Assembly (NCBI GenBank): GCA_910588125.1
Contig: CAJUPI010000047.1
Span: forward strand, 1 to 24,526
Direction: 5' to 3'
From: an uncultured Lachnospiraceae bacterium
GTDB taxonomy: Bacteria > Bacillota > Clostridia > Lachnospirales > Lachnospiraceae
DNA: 24,526 nucleotides
A program made the position numbers and the translations under genes. Position 1 is the stretch's first letter, and every line of letters starts with the position of its first letter. The notes beneath the pieces are model-generated. The model did no database searches. It was not told the origin of the DNA and saw nothing but the letters and a program-made list of their open reading frames with translations. Shown here piece after piece: positions 16,127 through 24,250 of the stretch.

Positions 16127-17518
16127 ATGAAAACCTTTGGGGAAATTTTGAGAAAGCATATTGAACAAAGTGGTTTTAATATTTATCAATATGCCCGCAG
16201 AACAGGGATTAACCGTGTCAATATCCAACGCTATATTGCCGATCAGCGAACCCCGGATCCCGAAGTTTTTACGATCCTTGTGAAGCATCTGCAATTGCCG
16301 CCTTCGGAAAAACAGGAGCTGGAAGCCGCCTATGAAATCTCCAAAGTGGGGAAAGAGCTGTATTTTCAGCGTTTATCTGTCAAGGAGCTGATCGAATCCA
16401 TATCCCTTATCTATGAAAACGAAAAACAGATGGAGACTTATTCGCGAACCGCCCTTACCAATTCCTGCTACCCGTTTGTCCCCGAAAGGGAAAAGAATAC
16501 CTGTGTAGTTTCCGGCTTTATGAATGTTCTCTATCTTTTTCAGAGAGAATTAAGCCGGAATGCCCTTGCCCTCGAAAACCCGTTTGCCTATCTGTTCCTT
16601 CCGCCGGATCCCGAGCATATCTTTATGGATGCCTGGCTGGTCCCTGCCAGCCCCCAACAGGATAATATGCTGAAAATCACCCAGATTTTCCCCCTGGCAA
16701 AGGTAAATGTGCGGCCCGGAAGCCAGAATCATAACCTGCATGTGATAACCTCCGTACTTCCGCTCTTTCTTTCCACGCATTTTCAGTACCAGGCTTATTT
16801 TTACTACGATGATCCTCTCAACGATCAAAATTACGGCATCCTCTACCCCTATTATGCCATTTTAAAGGATTGCGTGATTCTCTTTTCTCAGGATATGAAG
16901 AGCGCTTTCTTATCTTTTGATCCGGCTATGGTACAGCTTTATCAAATCCGGTTCCAAAAACACCTGATTCACTGTCAGGAAATGCTCCAGACCGCCGGCT
17001 GTTTTGTTCCACGCGAGCCAGGATGCCTGCCCTGTGCCTCCACAGCCATCTCCCCGCAATACCATATAGGCTACTCTCCTCATCTGACGGATATCGTCAC
17101 TCCACAGATATCCGATATCCTTCATTACCACTTTTTTACCAGGCAGGGGCTTCTTGACTTTGCAAAATCCGGAATTTGCACCGGTATGCTCTCTTTTCCT
17201 GAAAAGGCCGCCTCTCGTGAGGAACGCCGGGCTCTTTTAAACCGTCTTTGCAATATATGCGAAGCCGGCCCGCAAATTCTTCGTATTATCAATCCGAATA
17301 CCTTCTGCATTCCGAACAATTTAAACCTGAATGTAACAGAAGAAACCGCTTATATTTTAAATTTTACAGAACATTCCTCCTGGAATCGCATTGCTATCCG
17401 GGAATCCGGCATTCGGTCTGCACTTGCCGACTTTCTCTCTTTCCTTCCGGAAAGCCCTTATGTATATACCAAAGAGCAGACTTTAGCCATACTGAAAGAA
17501 ACAGCCGGAAAAATTTAA
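16127..17518 (+). CDS. XRE-type helix-turn-helix regulator with a large uncharacterised C-terminal domain
   Basis: ATG at 16127 is preceded by GAGGGG (16111-16116) with 10-nt spacing. An in-frame ATG at 16109 would overlap that SD. The product has 463 residues. Residues ~3-65 read as an XRE-like DNA-binding domain (FGEILRKHIEQSGFN, YQYARRTGINRVNIQRYIADQRTPDPE), with the turn around RRTGINR. The remaining ~390 residues show no family I recognise. They contain several Cys and many aromatics, no membrane span and no signal peptide, and could sense a ligand or partner. It is followed after 29 nt by the TIR-FHA gene, so both are probably in one operon. It most likely binds the repeats at 16005-16037 and controls both divergent operons; whether it activates or represses is not visible. 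Confidence 0.85.
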   Translation: MKTFGEILRKHIEQSGFNIYQYARRTGINRVNIQRYIADQRTPDPEVFTILVKHLQLPPSEKQELEAAYEISKVGKELYFQRLSVKELIESISLIYENEKQMETYSRTALTNSCYPFVPEREKNTCVVSGFMNVLYLFQRELSRNALALENPFAYLFLPPDPEHIFMDAWLVPASPQQDNMLKITQIFPLAKVNVRPGSQNHNLHVITSVLPLFLSTHFQYQAYFYYDDPLNDQNYGILYPYYAILKDCVILFSQDMKSAFLSFDPAMVQLYQIRFQKHLIHCQEMLQTAGCFVPREPGCLPCASTAISPQYHIGYSPHLTDIVTPQISDILHYHFFTRQGLLDFAKSGICTGMLSFPEKAASREERRALLNRLCNICEAGPQILRIINPNTFCIPNNLNLNVTEETAYILNFTEHSSWNRIAIRESGIRSALADFLSFLPESPYVYTKEQTLAILKETAGKI

Positions 17519-17547
17519 AAACAAATCATCAGTAAAGAGGCAAAACA

Positions 17548-18333
17548 ATGGCAAAAAAAGTATTTATCTCTTATAGCAGAAAAGATACCGAATGGGCAGA
17601 TAAAATAAAAAACACATTAGAAGAAAATCATATTGACTGCTGGATGGATCGGGCAGGCATCTATGCAGGGGGAAAATATACCAGGGAGATCATCGATGCC
17701 ATCAAAAGCTGTGACATCTTTCTTCTTGTGCTGTCTGAAAATGCCGAACAATCCGAATGGGTCCCCAAAGAATTGGGCAAGGCCATCCAATATCATAAAT
17801 ATATCATTCCTGTCAAAATCAGCAACTTCGAAATCGTCGAATTTGAATTACATCTGGAAAACATACAAATTCTGGAAGTATTCGGTCTCTCCGATTCCGA
17901 AGCCAACAGGCTGGTATCTTGCACGGTCAAAAGTATTCTGGAACAAAAAAGTACGGGTTGCGGCCAACCCCCTTCCACCATTGCCAGACCTGTAAAGCAG
18001 GAAACCACTTACCCGGAATCCGAAGATTCTCCCGACGGAAAGGCATTCCGCCTTTGGGTCAGCATCGACGAGGCTAAGCCGGAAGAAATGCTGCTCCGTC
18101 TCCAGGGGCTTTTCACCATAGGGAGATCCAAAGAGTGTAGCCTGCATTTTAAGGATTATCATATGTCAAGGCAGCATTTTGCTCTGGAATGGGATGGAAA
18201 AGATATATATATTAAAGATTTGGGTTCCATGAACGGAACCTATGTAAACCAGATAAAGCTTTCTGAAAAGCAAAAGCTGCAGCCAAACGACAAAATTGTC
18301 GCCGGCTCGGTAAAAATGATAATCCGGTGGTGA
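17548..18333 (+). CDS. TIR-FHA fusion protein
   Basis: ATG at 17548 with AAAGAGG about 7 nt upstream; 261 residues. Residues 4-~130 form a TIR domain: VFISYSRKDTEWADKI at the start, DCWMDRAGIYAGG, CDIFLLVLSENA, then SEWVPKEL. Glu75 in W-V-P-K-E aligns by eye with the catalytic glutamate of NAD-cleaving TIR domains such as SARM1 (DWVHKE), so NADase activity is plausible. A polar linker (~131-165) leads to a canonical FHA domain at ~168-261: IGR (R193), MSRQH (S207, H210) and SMNGTYVN (N229-N234), with all phospho-Thr-binding residues present. It has no signal peptide or membrane span and should act in the cytoplasm. Fusing a phospho-Thr reader to a TIR suggests recruitment or activation by the neighbouring kinase. 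No clear terminator lies in 18334-18384 before the convergent mazF. Confidence 0.92.
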   Translation: MAKKVFISYSRKDTEWADKIKNTLEENHIDCWMDRAGIYAGGKYTREIIDAIKSCDIFLLVLSENAEQSEWVPKELGKAIQYHKYIIPVKISNFEIVEFELHLENIQILEVFGLSDSEANRLVSCTVKSILEQKSTGCGQPPSTIARPVKQETTYPESEDSPDGKAFRLWVSIDEAKPEEMLLRLQGLFTIGRSKECSLHFKDYHMSRQHFALEWDGKDIYIKDLGSMNGTYVNQIKLSEKQKLQPNDKIVAGSVKMIIRW

Positions 18334-18384
18334 CAGCTTTTTGTTGTCTCCGCCGGATTCAGGCATAATATTGATCCATCATAC

Positions 18385-18732
18385 CTATGTAGCCAGTTCC
18401 AGGCTCACCATCAGCGCATGATTTACCCTCTGCAACAGTTCCTCATCGATATGGCAGATTTTTTCTTTCAGCCGCTGTTTGTCAATCGTCCGCAGCTGCT
18501 CCAAAAGAATCACCGAATCTTTGATCATATCACATCGGCGGGTATCCAGCTCCACATGCGTCGGCAGCTTCGCCTTGTTCATTTTCGATGTAATGGCTGC
18601 ACAGATCACCGTGGGACTGTGTTTGTTTCCCACATCATTTTGAATAATCAGCACCGGCCGCACGCCCCCCTGCTCCGATCCCACCACCGGCCGCAAATCT
18701 GCATAATAGATATCTCCTCGTCTGATTATCAC
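18385..18732 (-). CDS. mazF: MazF/PemK family endoribonuclease toxin
   Basis: A GTG at 18732 starts a 115-residue protein, the usual length of the Bacillus/Clostridium EndoA (NdoA) group. It shows the MazF fold signature: RRGDIYYADLRPVVGSEQGGVRPVLIIQN, with the conserved R of G-x-R-P, then TVICAAITSK and the DSVILLEQLRTIDKQRL stretch. Such enzymes cut single-stranded mRNA at short motifs (UACAU in the Bacillus enzyme). The SD is weak (GGAG about 11 nt upstream). It lies 162 nt downstream of alr, a conserved Firmicutes order, but the ribbon-helix-helix antitoxin normally encoded between them is not seen. Confidence 0.93.
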   Translation of the reverse strand: MIIRRGDIYYADLRPVVGSEQGGVRPVLIIQNDVGNKHSPTVICAAITSKMNKAKLPTHVELDTRRCDMIKDSVILLEQLRTIDKQRLKEKICHIDEELLQRVNHALMVSLELAT

Positions 18733-18894
18733 ACCATCTCACGCTCCGTCCGTCATACTCCGCTGCCGCCCCGGTAAAACAGAGCCTCAGCCTGTTTTCA
18801 GTATTCCCCGTCTTTTCCCGGTATATACCTCACTATTGCCAATTTATGATGAAAACGGTAGTCCTGTGTGCCAGAAAGGTACTTCTGCCTCTTT

Positions 18895-20076
18895 TCAAAA
18901 TTCCGGATATTCATCCTCAAAATAATCCTTGGATCCCACCACCTCTCCTCCCCGCAGATAAACCCGGGGAACTCGCTTTCCGATATCGCAGACGATCTCA
19001 TAATGAAATCCTCCGCCCCATTCTGCCAGATCCTCCACACGGATCTCCTCCTGCCCGTCTTTCCCGATAAGCGTTACCCCGGTGTCCATATCCACCTCCG
19101 GAATTCCGGATACATCCACCATCAGCTGATCCATACAGACCCGGCCCAGAATCGGCGCCCGTCTTCCCTGTATCAGCACATATCCCCGGCCAGAGAGATT
19201 CCTCGGATAGCCATCTCCATACCCGACGGGAATCGTGGCAATCCGCATCGGCGTTTTTGCCACAAAGGTTCCCCCATAGCTGACCTGCCTTCCCGGGCCG
19301 ATCTCTTTGACATATGTGACAAAGCTCTTTAAGCTCATCGCCGGCTGCAACGGCACCGGCTCTTTTGCCACCTCATCCGACGGATACATTCCATACATGG
19401 AAATGCCCGCCCGCGCCCAGCTTAAGCTTGTTCCCGGCAAATCGATAATCGCGGCACTGTTCGCACAGTGCCTGATTGGGATCTGGACTCCCTGGCTTTC
19501 CAACAAGTCCAAAAAATGCATAAAACTGTCCAGCTGTGCCTTGGCCCAGCTTTTGTCACTTTCATCTGCCCGCGCAAAATGGGTAAAAATCCCCTCTGCC
19601 CGGATTCCCGGCAAGTTGCAGATTTTAACCGCCAGCCGGGCGCCGTTTTCATCCCCGTCCAGGCCAATCCGACTCATGCCGGTATCGACAGCCAGATGGA
19701 AAAGCGCCGTTTTTCCCAGCTTTACTGCTTCTTTTGACAATGCATCGGCCTGTTCCATCGTAAAAATCACCGGCCGGATCTTTTGTTCTATTAATCTCTT
19801 ATAGTGGCTTTTATGTACGGGCCCGAGAATCAAAACCGGCTTACGGATTCCATGGCGGCGAAGCAGTAAGCCCTCCTCCGCCGTAGCCACGGCATAAGCC
19901 TCCACATAAAAATCAATGGCCCGGGCCACCGGCACCGATCCATGGCCGTAACCATCAGCCTTTACCACCCCCACCAGTCCGGTTCCCGGCGCCAGATTGT
20001 TTTTCATGGACTCCATATTGAAAACTACTGCATCCAGATCAATCTCTGCATAAACTCTTGTGTACGCTTTCCTCAT
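18895..20076 (-). CDS. alr: Alanine racemase (PLP-dependent)
   Basis: ATG at 20076 with AAAGGAAG 7-8 nt upstream; 393 residues, full length for the family. It converts L-alanine to D-alanine for peptidoglycan. K39 in VVKADGYGHG is the PLP-binding lysine, and Y267 in QVSYGGTF is the second catalytic base supplied across the dimer. Other conserved parts are HLAVDTGMSRIG (fold-type III barrel), HCANSAA, MYGMYPS and the C-terminal beta domain with GRVCMDQLMVDV. It lies 64 nt downstream of nnr, probably in the same transcript, and is followed by mazF. Confidence 0.97.
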   Translation of the reverse strand: MRKAYTRVYAEIDLDAVVFNMESMKNNLAPGTGLVGVVKADGYGHGSVPVARAIDFYVEAYAVATAEEGLLLRRHGIRKPVLILGPVHKSHYKRLIEQKIRPVIFTMEQADALSKEAVKLGKTALFHLAVDTGMSRIGLDGDENGARLAVKICNLPGIRAEGIFTHFARADESDKSWAKAQLDSFMHFLDLLESQGVQIPIRHCANSAAIIDLPGTSLSWARAGISMYGMYPSDEVAKEPVPLQPAMSLKSFVTYVKEIGPGRQVSYGGTFVAKTPMRIATIPVGYGDGYPRNLSGRGYVLIQGRRAPILGRVCMDQLMVDVSGIPEVDMDTGVTLIGKDGQEEIRVEDLAEWGGGFHYEIVCDIGKRVPRVYLRGGEVVGSKDYFEDEYPEF

Positions 20077-20140
20077 GATTTATCTTCCTTTCCTCTCTGT
20101 CCCTTTTCGCCCAAAGGCCTTTTTCTGAATTCCCGGACGA

Positions 20141-21703
20141 TTAAAAGGCAAGGGCCTTGGCCAATTCCCGCGCCATTACAGCTCTCTCTCCCTGTCTTTT
20201 TGCTGCCTTTTCTCCCGCCAGCCCGTGCAGATACACCCCCCAGGCAGCCGCCTCTGTCCTCATCATTCCCTGAACCAGCAGACTGCCGATCACTCCCGAA
20301 AGCACATCCCCGGAGCCGCCCTTTGCCATGGCGCTGGATCCGCTCGTATTGATCCAGGCAAGCCCTTCCGGATCTGCTATCACGGTAGATGCATCCTTGA
20401 GCACGCACACGGCTCCCGTGCGGGCGGCGTATTCCCGTGCCGCCCGCAACCGATCCGCCTTTAATGCCTCGATCGGCTGGCCAGCCAGCCGCGCCATCTC
20501 TCCCATATGAGGGGTAACAATCACCCGCCCGGGGAAAAATCTTGTCAGCCGTGGGAGCCTCGCCACAGCATTCAGGCCGTCGGCATCCATCACCACCGGA
20601 ACCTCTGTTGAAACTAATACCGCTTCCACCAGCTTCTCCACATAAGGGGCCTGCCCCAGCCCCGGCCCGATCACAATCCCATCTGCCCACGCACAGCATT
20701 CTTTTACTGCCTGGCAAAGATTTTCCCATTCCGGATTGTGTGACAATGCCTCCGGCCTGTCCCCCTCTTCCCGGCCGAAAGCTCCCTTAGGGATCTCCAA
20801 CACATCTACCATCGCTTCCGGCAACAAAGTCTGCAGCACAGCCCGATTTTCCGGCACAGTCAGAATCCTCACCAAGCCGGTTCCCGTCCGGTATGCCCCC
20901 AAAGCGCTCAGATATGCCGCACCGCTCATTCCGATTGAACCTGCAACCACCAACAGCTTGCCAAACGTTCCTTTATTACTGTCCGGCGGCCGCTTCGGCA
21001 GCCTGTCCATATCTTCCCGCTCCAGCACCGCCGCGTCCCAGCCAACCTGTTCCCGGCTCCCGTCAAAAAAGCCGATATCTTCCACCAATACCTTTCCCGC
21101 ATATTCCCGGCCCGGATACAGCAAAAGCCCGGATTTCATATAACCAAAGGTAACGGTCACCGCAGCACGGCACGCCACCCCCATCACAGCACCCGTATCC
21201 CCATGGATGCCGGAAGGGATATCCACCGCCACGATATCCACATCCTGTCTCTGGTTTATCTTTTCAATCAGCTTTTGGTATTCCCCCTCTATCCTCCGCC
21301 CCAATCCGATGCCAAACAACGCGTCCAGGACAATCTCACTGCCACACAGAGTTAATTCTGCTGCCGGTTTCATGGAAATCCCCACCTCTTGCGCAATTCT
21401 TCTCTGAAGCTGATATTCCTCCGTGCCATGCTCAGAATCCCCTGCCAAAAATATCGCCACATCATAGCCCCTTCCCCGCAATATCCGGCCGGCCGCGATT
21501 CCGTCCGCCCCATTATTGCCGGTTCCGCAGACTGCCACAATCCTCACGCCGCTTTGCCTCTTTGCCTTTTTCAGCAATCCCTCCGCCGCATCCGCCACTG
21601 CCAGGGCTGCCCGCTCCATCAGGACCACTGACGGAATCCCAATTCTTTGGATGGTATCCTGATCGATGCCTTTCATCTGTTTCCCCGTTACCGTATATTT
21701 CAT
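20141..21703 (-). CDS. nnr: Bifunctional NAD(P)H-hydrate epimerase / ADP-dependent dehydratase
   Basis: ATG at 21703 is preceded by GGGAGGAG (about 21711-21718) and gives 520 residues; an upstream in-frame ATG at 21760 lacks support. The enzyme repairs hydrated NADH and NADPH. The N-terminal half (about 1-215) is the YjeF_N epimerase: CGTGNNGADG, VLDALFGIGL and AVDIPSGIHGDTG. The C-terminal half (about 235-520) is the ribokinase-like dehydratase: GKLLVVAGS, DADGLN, TPHMGEMARL and AKGGSGDVLSG with its catalytic Asp. In many Clostridia acpS sits next to this gene, but none is seen here. It lies between rex and alr, consistent with a redox/NAD-linked housekeeping group. Confidence 0.96.
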   Translation of the reverse strand: MKYTVTGKQMKGIDQDTIQRIGIPSVVLMERAALAVADAAEGLLKKAKRQSGVRIVAVCGTGNNGADGIAAGRILRGRGYDVAIFLAGDSEHGTEEYQLQRRIAQEVGISMKPAAELTLCGSEIVLDALFGIGLGRRIEGEYQKLIEKINQRQDVDIVAVDIPSGIHGDTGAVMGVACRAAVTVTFGYMKSGLLLYPGREYAGKVLVEDIGFFDGSREQVGWDAAVLEREDMDRLPKRPPDSNKGTFGKLLVVAGSIGMSGAAYLSALGAYRTGTGLVRILTVPENRAVLQTLLPEAMVDVLEIPKGAFGREEGDRPEALSHNPEWENLCQAVKECCAWADGIVIGPGLGQAPYVEKLVEAVLVSTEVPVVMDADGLNAVARLPRLTRFFPGRVIVTPHMGEMARLAGQPIEALKADRLRAAREYAARTGAVCVLKDASTVIADPEGLAWINTSGSSAMAKGGSGDVLSGVIGSLLVQGMMRTEAAAWGVYLHGLAGEKAAKRQGERAVMARELAKALAF

Positions 21704-21744
21704 CCCTGCTCCTCCCAAATACGTTTTATCTGTATCTACACACA

Positions 21745-21786
21745 AAAGCTGGCAGACCACCCATTCCCCTTTTGCCTGCCAGCTTT
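21745..21786 (-). terminator. Inverted repeat after rex, probable intrinsic terminator or attenuator
   Basis: AAAGCTGGCAG (21745-21755) and CTGCCAGCTTT (21776-21786) form a perfect 11-bp stem around a 20-nt loop. On the minus strand it is followed by TTTTGTGTG, a broken T-tract. It lies 35 nt past the rex stop and 41 nt ahead of the nnr start, so it may reduce rather than fully block read-through. Confidence 0.6.
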
Positions 21787-21800
21787 GCAGCTCTGTTCCG

Positions 21801-21830
21801 CTATTCTTTACTATTCTTTACTATTCTTTA
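21801..21830. repeat. Three exact tandem copies of a 10-bp unit across the rex stop codon
   Basis: CTATTCTTTA is repeated three times without change (21801-21810, 21811-21820, 21821-21830). The third copy supplies the last two Rex codons and the TAG stop (21821-21823). The other copies follow the stop, so a change in copy number would not alter the protein unless it reached the stop itself. Confidence 0.9.
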
Positions 21831-22498
21831 CTCTTCTCCGCCTTCTTCGCCTTGGCCTTTTCTTCCTGATCCTGCATACTGCATACCCGGTAAGATAAAC
21901 GCATCAGGCTCTCAGACAGATGTACATTCTCTACCACCACATCGTCCGGCACATTCAAATCCACATGGGCAAAATTCCAAATGGCCTTTATTCCCGCATC
22001 TACCAAGCGATCCGCAATCTCCGGCGCCTTTGTCTTGGGAATCGTCAATGCCGCCATCTGCACCTCATTATCAGCGATAAACTGTTCCAGATCGTCTACC
22101 CCCCGGATCTCAATCCCCCGTACCACGAGACCAATGAGGCGGGGATTGATATCAAACATCCCCTTAATGATAAATCCCCGCTTCTCAAAATTTGCATAAT
22201 TGGCAATCGCCTGTCCCAGATTCCCGGCACCTATAATAATCAGGTTGTGCTGACGGTCAATCCCCAGAATCTTGCCGATCTCAGCATATAGATATTTTAC
22301 ATTATAACCATATCCCTGCTGGCCAAAACCGCCGAAATTATTCAAGTCCTGCCGAATCTGAGAAGCAGTCACCCGCATTCTCACACTCAGTTCATTTGAC
22401 GAGATACGTTCGACTCCAGACTCCAGCAGTTCTCCAAGATAGCGGTAATACCGAGGAAGCCGGGTAATCACTGCTTTCGATATCTCTCTTCCTTCCAT
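21821..22498 (-). CDS. rex: Redox-sensing transcriptional repressor Rex
   Basis: ATG at 22498 has AGAGGTG (about 22505-22511) 6 nt upstream; the in-frame GTG at 22507 lies inside that SD, so I reject it. The product has 225 residues. The N-terminal winged helix (about 1-80) includes ISKAVITRLPRYYRYLGEL, the recognition region VTASQIRQDLNNFGGFGQQGYGYNV. A Rossmann domain follows with the NAD(H) motif GAGNLGQAIANY (about residues 90-101) and a C-terminal domain-swap helix with SLSYRVC-like sequence. Rex represses fermentation and anaerobic genes when NADH is low relative to NAD+. The tail KKAEKSKE is unusually charged. It has its own consensus promoter. A classical Rex box (TTGTTAA-N4-TTAACAA) is not seen near it. 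Confidence 0.97.
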   Translation of the reverse strand: MEGREISKAVITRLPRYYRYLGELLESGVERISSNELSVRMRVTASQIRQDLNNFGGFGQQGYGYNVKYLYAEIGKILGIDRQHNLIIIGAGNLGQAIANYANFEKRGFIIKGMFDINPRLIGLVVRGIEIRGVDDLEQFIADNEVQMAALTIPKTKAPEIADRLVDAGIKAIWNFAHVDLNVPDDVVVENVHLSESLMRLSYRVCSMQDQEEKAKAKKAEKSKE

Positions 22499-22619
22499 GA
22501 TATTCACCTCTTCATTTTTCTTGTATTCTTAATATAATGGTGTTGGGGTCAAAAGGTATTTTGCCCCCTATGATACACGGATTGCTCCGCATTTCATGTT
22601 TTGCAGTCCCCATATAATT

Positions 22620-22648
22620 ATTATATCTGCACAAAAAGACAATGTCAA
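22620..22648 (-). promoter_or_regulatory. Full-consensus sigma-A promoter of rex
   Basis: On the minus strand TTGACA (22643-22648), 17 nt, then TATAAT (22620-22625), all matching consensus. The predicted start is near 22613, leaving a leader of about 115 nt before the ATG at 22498. A 9-bp direct repeat overlaps the -35 box. Confidence 0.85.
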
Positions 22649-22744
22649 ATAGGTTTTTACTTAAATACAATGTCACTTTTGAAGTCAAATGCCCGTGCAA
22701 ACACAGCACTTGGCTCATTGCTTGCAGAAATAAAAGTCCACCCC

Positions 22745-22834
22745 AAAAAAGCGAACATGCTGCTAAATAAGCCATCAACCGGACATCGGATACCGGAAAT
22801 GGCTGACGGCTTATTGGGCAACGCTATCGCTTTT
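22745..22834 (-). terminator. Branched terminator of the Sel1-repeat gene
   Basis: An outer stem AAAAGCGA / TCGCTTTT (22827-22834 with about 22747-22754) closes on a run of six T on the minus strand. Inside it is a 15-bp stem between 22801-22815 and 22766-22780 (AATAAGCC core, two G-U pairs in the RNA). Its loop carries a further TCCGG-containing fold. The outer stem begins directly after the stop codon at 22835. Confidence 0.7.
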
Positions 22835-24160
22835 CTATTTTCTTTTCCATTTTCCAAATAATGTCTTCTTATATCGTTTTAAAGCTTCAGCGGCTCCCGC
22901 AACCCCTTTATCCGCCGCCTTCTGATAGCAGGACACTGCCATAGGAATATTTTCCGGAACTCCAATTCCTTCATCATACATATCCCCGAGAAATTTCCAG
23001 GCCAGATTGTTTTTCTCCTGGGTTGCCTCTTCTAAAAGGCGCTTGCCCCGGATGGTATCCCTGCCAATGCCTTTGCCATAAAGACAGCAGTACCCTAACA
23101 GCTCCTTGGGATAATCCTGCCGTTCTTTCAAAAGCCCTGTCATCATACGGACTGCCTGTTCATAATCGACTTCTGTCCCGCGGCCCCAGAAATAACAGTA
23201 GGAAAGATATTTTTTAGATACCTGGTGGCCGCGGCGAAATCCCTCCTGAAACCAATAAAAGGCGTTATCATAATCCTTCTCACACCCCCAGCCATTATAA
23301 TAGCAGCGCCCCACATTGAAGCAGCCGTATTCATCCCCGGCATCTGCCGCTATTTGAAAGAGCCTCAGCGCCTCGGCTTCGTCCTCCCTGACCCCTCTTT
23401 CCCCATACAGATAGGCAAGCCCCAAATCAATCGTACAGATCGTAAGCCCTTCCCGGTGTCCCCTCTCACACCAGCGAATCGCATCGGCATGGCGTTTCAA
23501 ATTCTGATATTCCATAACGAAAGAATGATAATAATCCCGCATATCTACCTTGCCATCCATCGTCTCCGCCCACCGGAGAGCCTCTTCCAGGTTCTTCTCC
23601 ACACCATTCACACCGTTGCGGACACTGTTAAATGCATTCCGGAAAGCCGGGATACAGCCCTGCTCCGCCGAACGGCGAAACCATTTAAGCGCCTCGGCCG
23701 CATTCTGTTTTTCATATTTAAAAAACTCTTCCCTCGGCGGCTTTTGAAAATGAAGAAGCATATCTCCCCAAAAATAAAACAGTCCAATGGCATATTGGGC
23801 CATCGGTTCCCCATCCTCCGCCATTGCCAACACGTCCTTAAAAGCATCTTCCAGCGTACCGGTCATCGCTTTCTCGATATCCCCTTTAAGAATATCCATC
23901 CGATCGGCGCCCAGCACACAGAGAGCACTACCCAGCTCGATTCCCCGCTTAGACAGCTTTTTGGCTTTCCGGTCGTCGTCCTTTACATTTCCGTCGCCCC
24001 AGCCATAGCATCTGGCCAAAAAATAGAACGCGTCCGGCTCCTCGTTTGCTACCGCCTGCTCCAAAAGCTTCACACCCTCTGCATACCGGGAAGAATCCTC
24101 CGCCTGGAAATACAGCAGCCGAAGCCCCTCTTTTAATGTGTCGGAATAATAATTTCCCAT
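22835..24160 (-). CDS. Sel1-like (SLR/TPR-type) repeat protein
   Basis: ATG at 24160 has GAGGAG about 8 nt upstream and gives 441 residues; the frame continues to 24259 without an SD. The protein is a chain of ~36-residue helical hairpins of the Sel1 type: A-x-x-x-L-A-x-C-Y-x-x-G-x-G forms such as FYFLARCYGWGDG, AQYAIGLFYFWGD, CTIDLGLAYLYGERG, GCFNVGRCYYNGWGCEKD, SKKYLSYCYFWGRGTEVD, YPKELLGYCCLYGKGIG and LAWKFLGDMYDEGIGVPEN, at least nine units. There is no signal peptide or membrane span, so a cytoplasmic scaffold is likely. Sel1 proteins mediate protein-protein contacts; the partner is unknown. It is transcribed from its own promoter, upstream of rex. Confidence 0.9.
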   Translation of the reverse strand: MGNYYSDTLKEGLRLLYFQAEDSSRYAEGVKLLEQAVANEEPDAFYFLARCYGWGDGNVKDDDRKAKKLSKRGIELGSALCVLGADRMDILKGDIEKAMTGTLEDAFKDVLAMAEDGEPMAQYAIGLFYFWGDMLLHFQKPPREEFFKYEKQNAAEALKWFRRSAEQGCIPAFRNAFNSVRNGVNGVEKNLEEALRWAETMDGKVDMRDYYHSFVMEYQNLKRHADAIRWCERGHREGLTICTIDLGLAYLYGERGVREDEAEALRLFQIAADAGDEYGCFNVGRCYYNGWGCEKDYDNAFYWFQEGFRRGHQVSKKYLSYCYFWGRGTEVDYEQAVRMMTGLLKERQDYPKELLGYCCLYGKGIGRDTIRGKRLLEEATQEKNNLAWKFLGDMYDEGIGVPENIPMAVSCYQKAADKGVAGAAEALKRYKKTLFGKWKRK

Positions 24161-24250
24161 ATGTTTACTCCTCTTTCTTAAAATGCATGAGCAATTTGCC
24201 TGAAAATGATGGCTGCACCCCTTTTCGGCATATGTTGCTATCCGAATAAT

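Larger units (their letters stand above)
22499..22834. other. 336-nt region between rex and the Sel1-repeat gene
   Basis: The part nearest rex holds its SD and promoter (22620-22648) with a 9-bp direct repeat ACAATGTCA (22639-22647 and 22667-22675) across the -35. The far end is a branched terminator (22745-22834). Several overlapping short frames cross the area in both directions, none with an SD; I consider them chance. Confidence 0.6.

Noticed and set aside
18798..19040. 80-codon minus-strand frame as a possible MazF antitoxin
   Set aside because: Mostly overlaps alr in another frame, has no ribbon-helix-helix pattern and no SD.
22499..22700. Rex autoregulatory operator
   Set aside because: I looked for TTGTTAA-N4-TTAACAA-like sites and found none; the repeats present are direct, not inverted.
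22601..22861. Overlapping short frames on both strands between rex and the Sel1 gene
   Set aside because: They cross the predicted terminator and promoter, have no SD and show no domain.
23225..24136. 303-codon plus-strand frame opposite the Sel1 gene
   Set aside because: No SD or recognisable domain, while the opposite strand encodes clear Sel1 repeats throughout.
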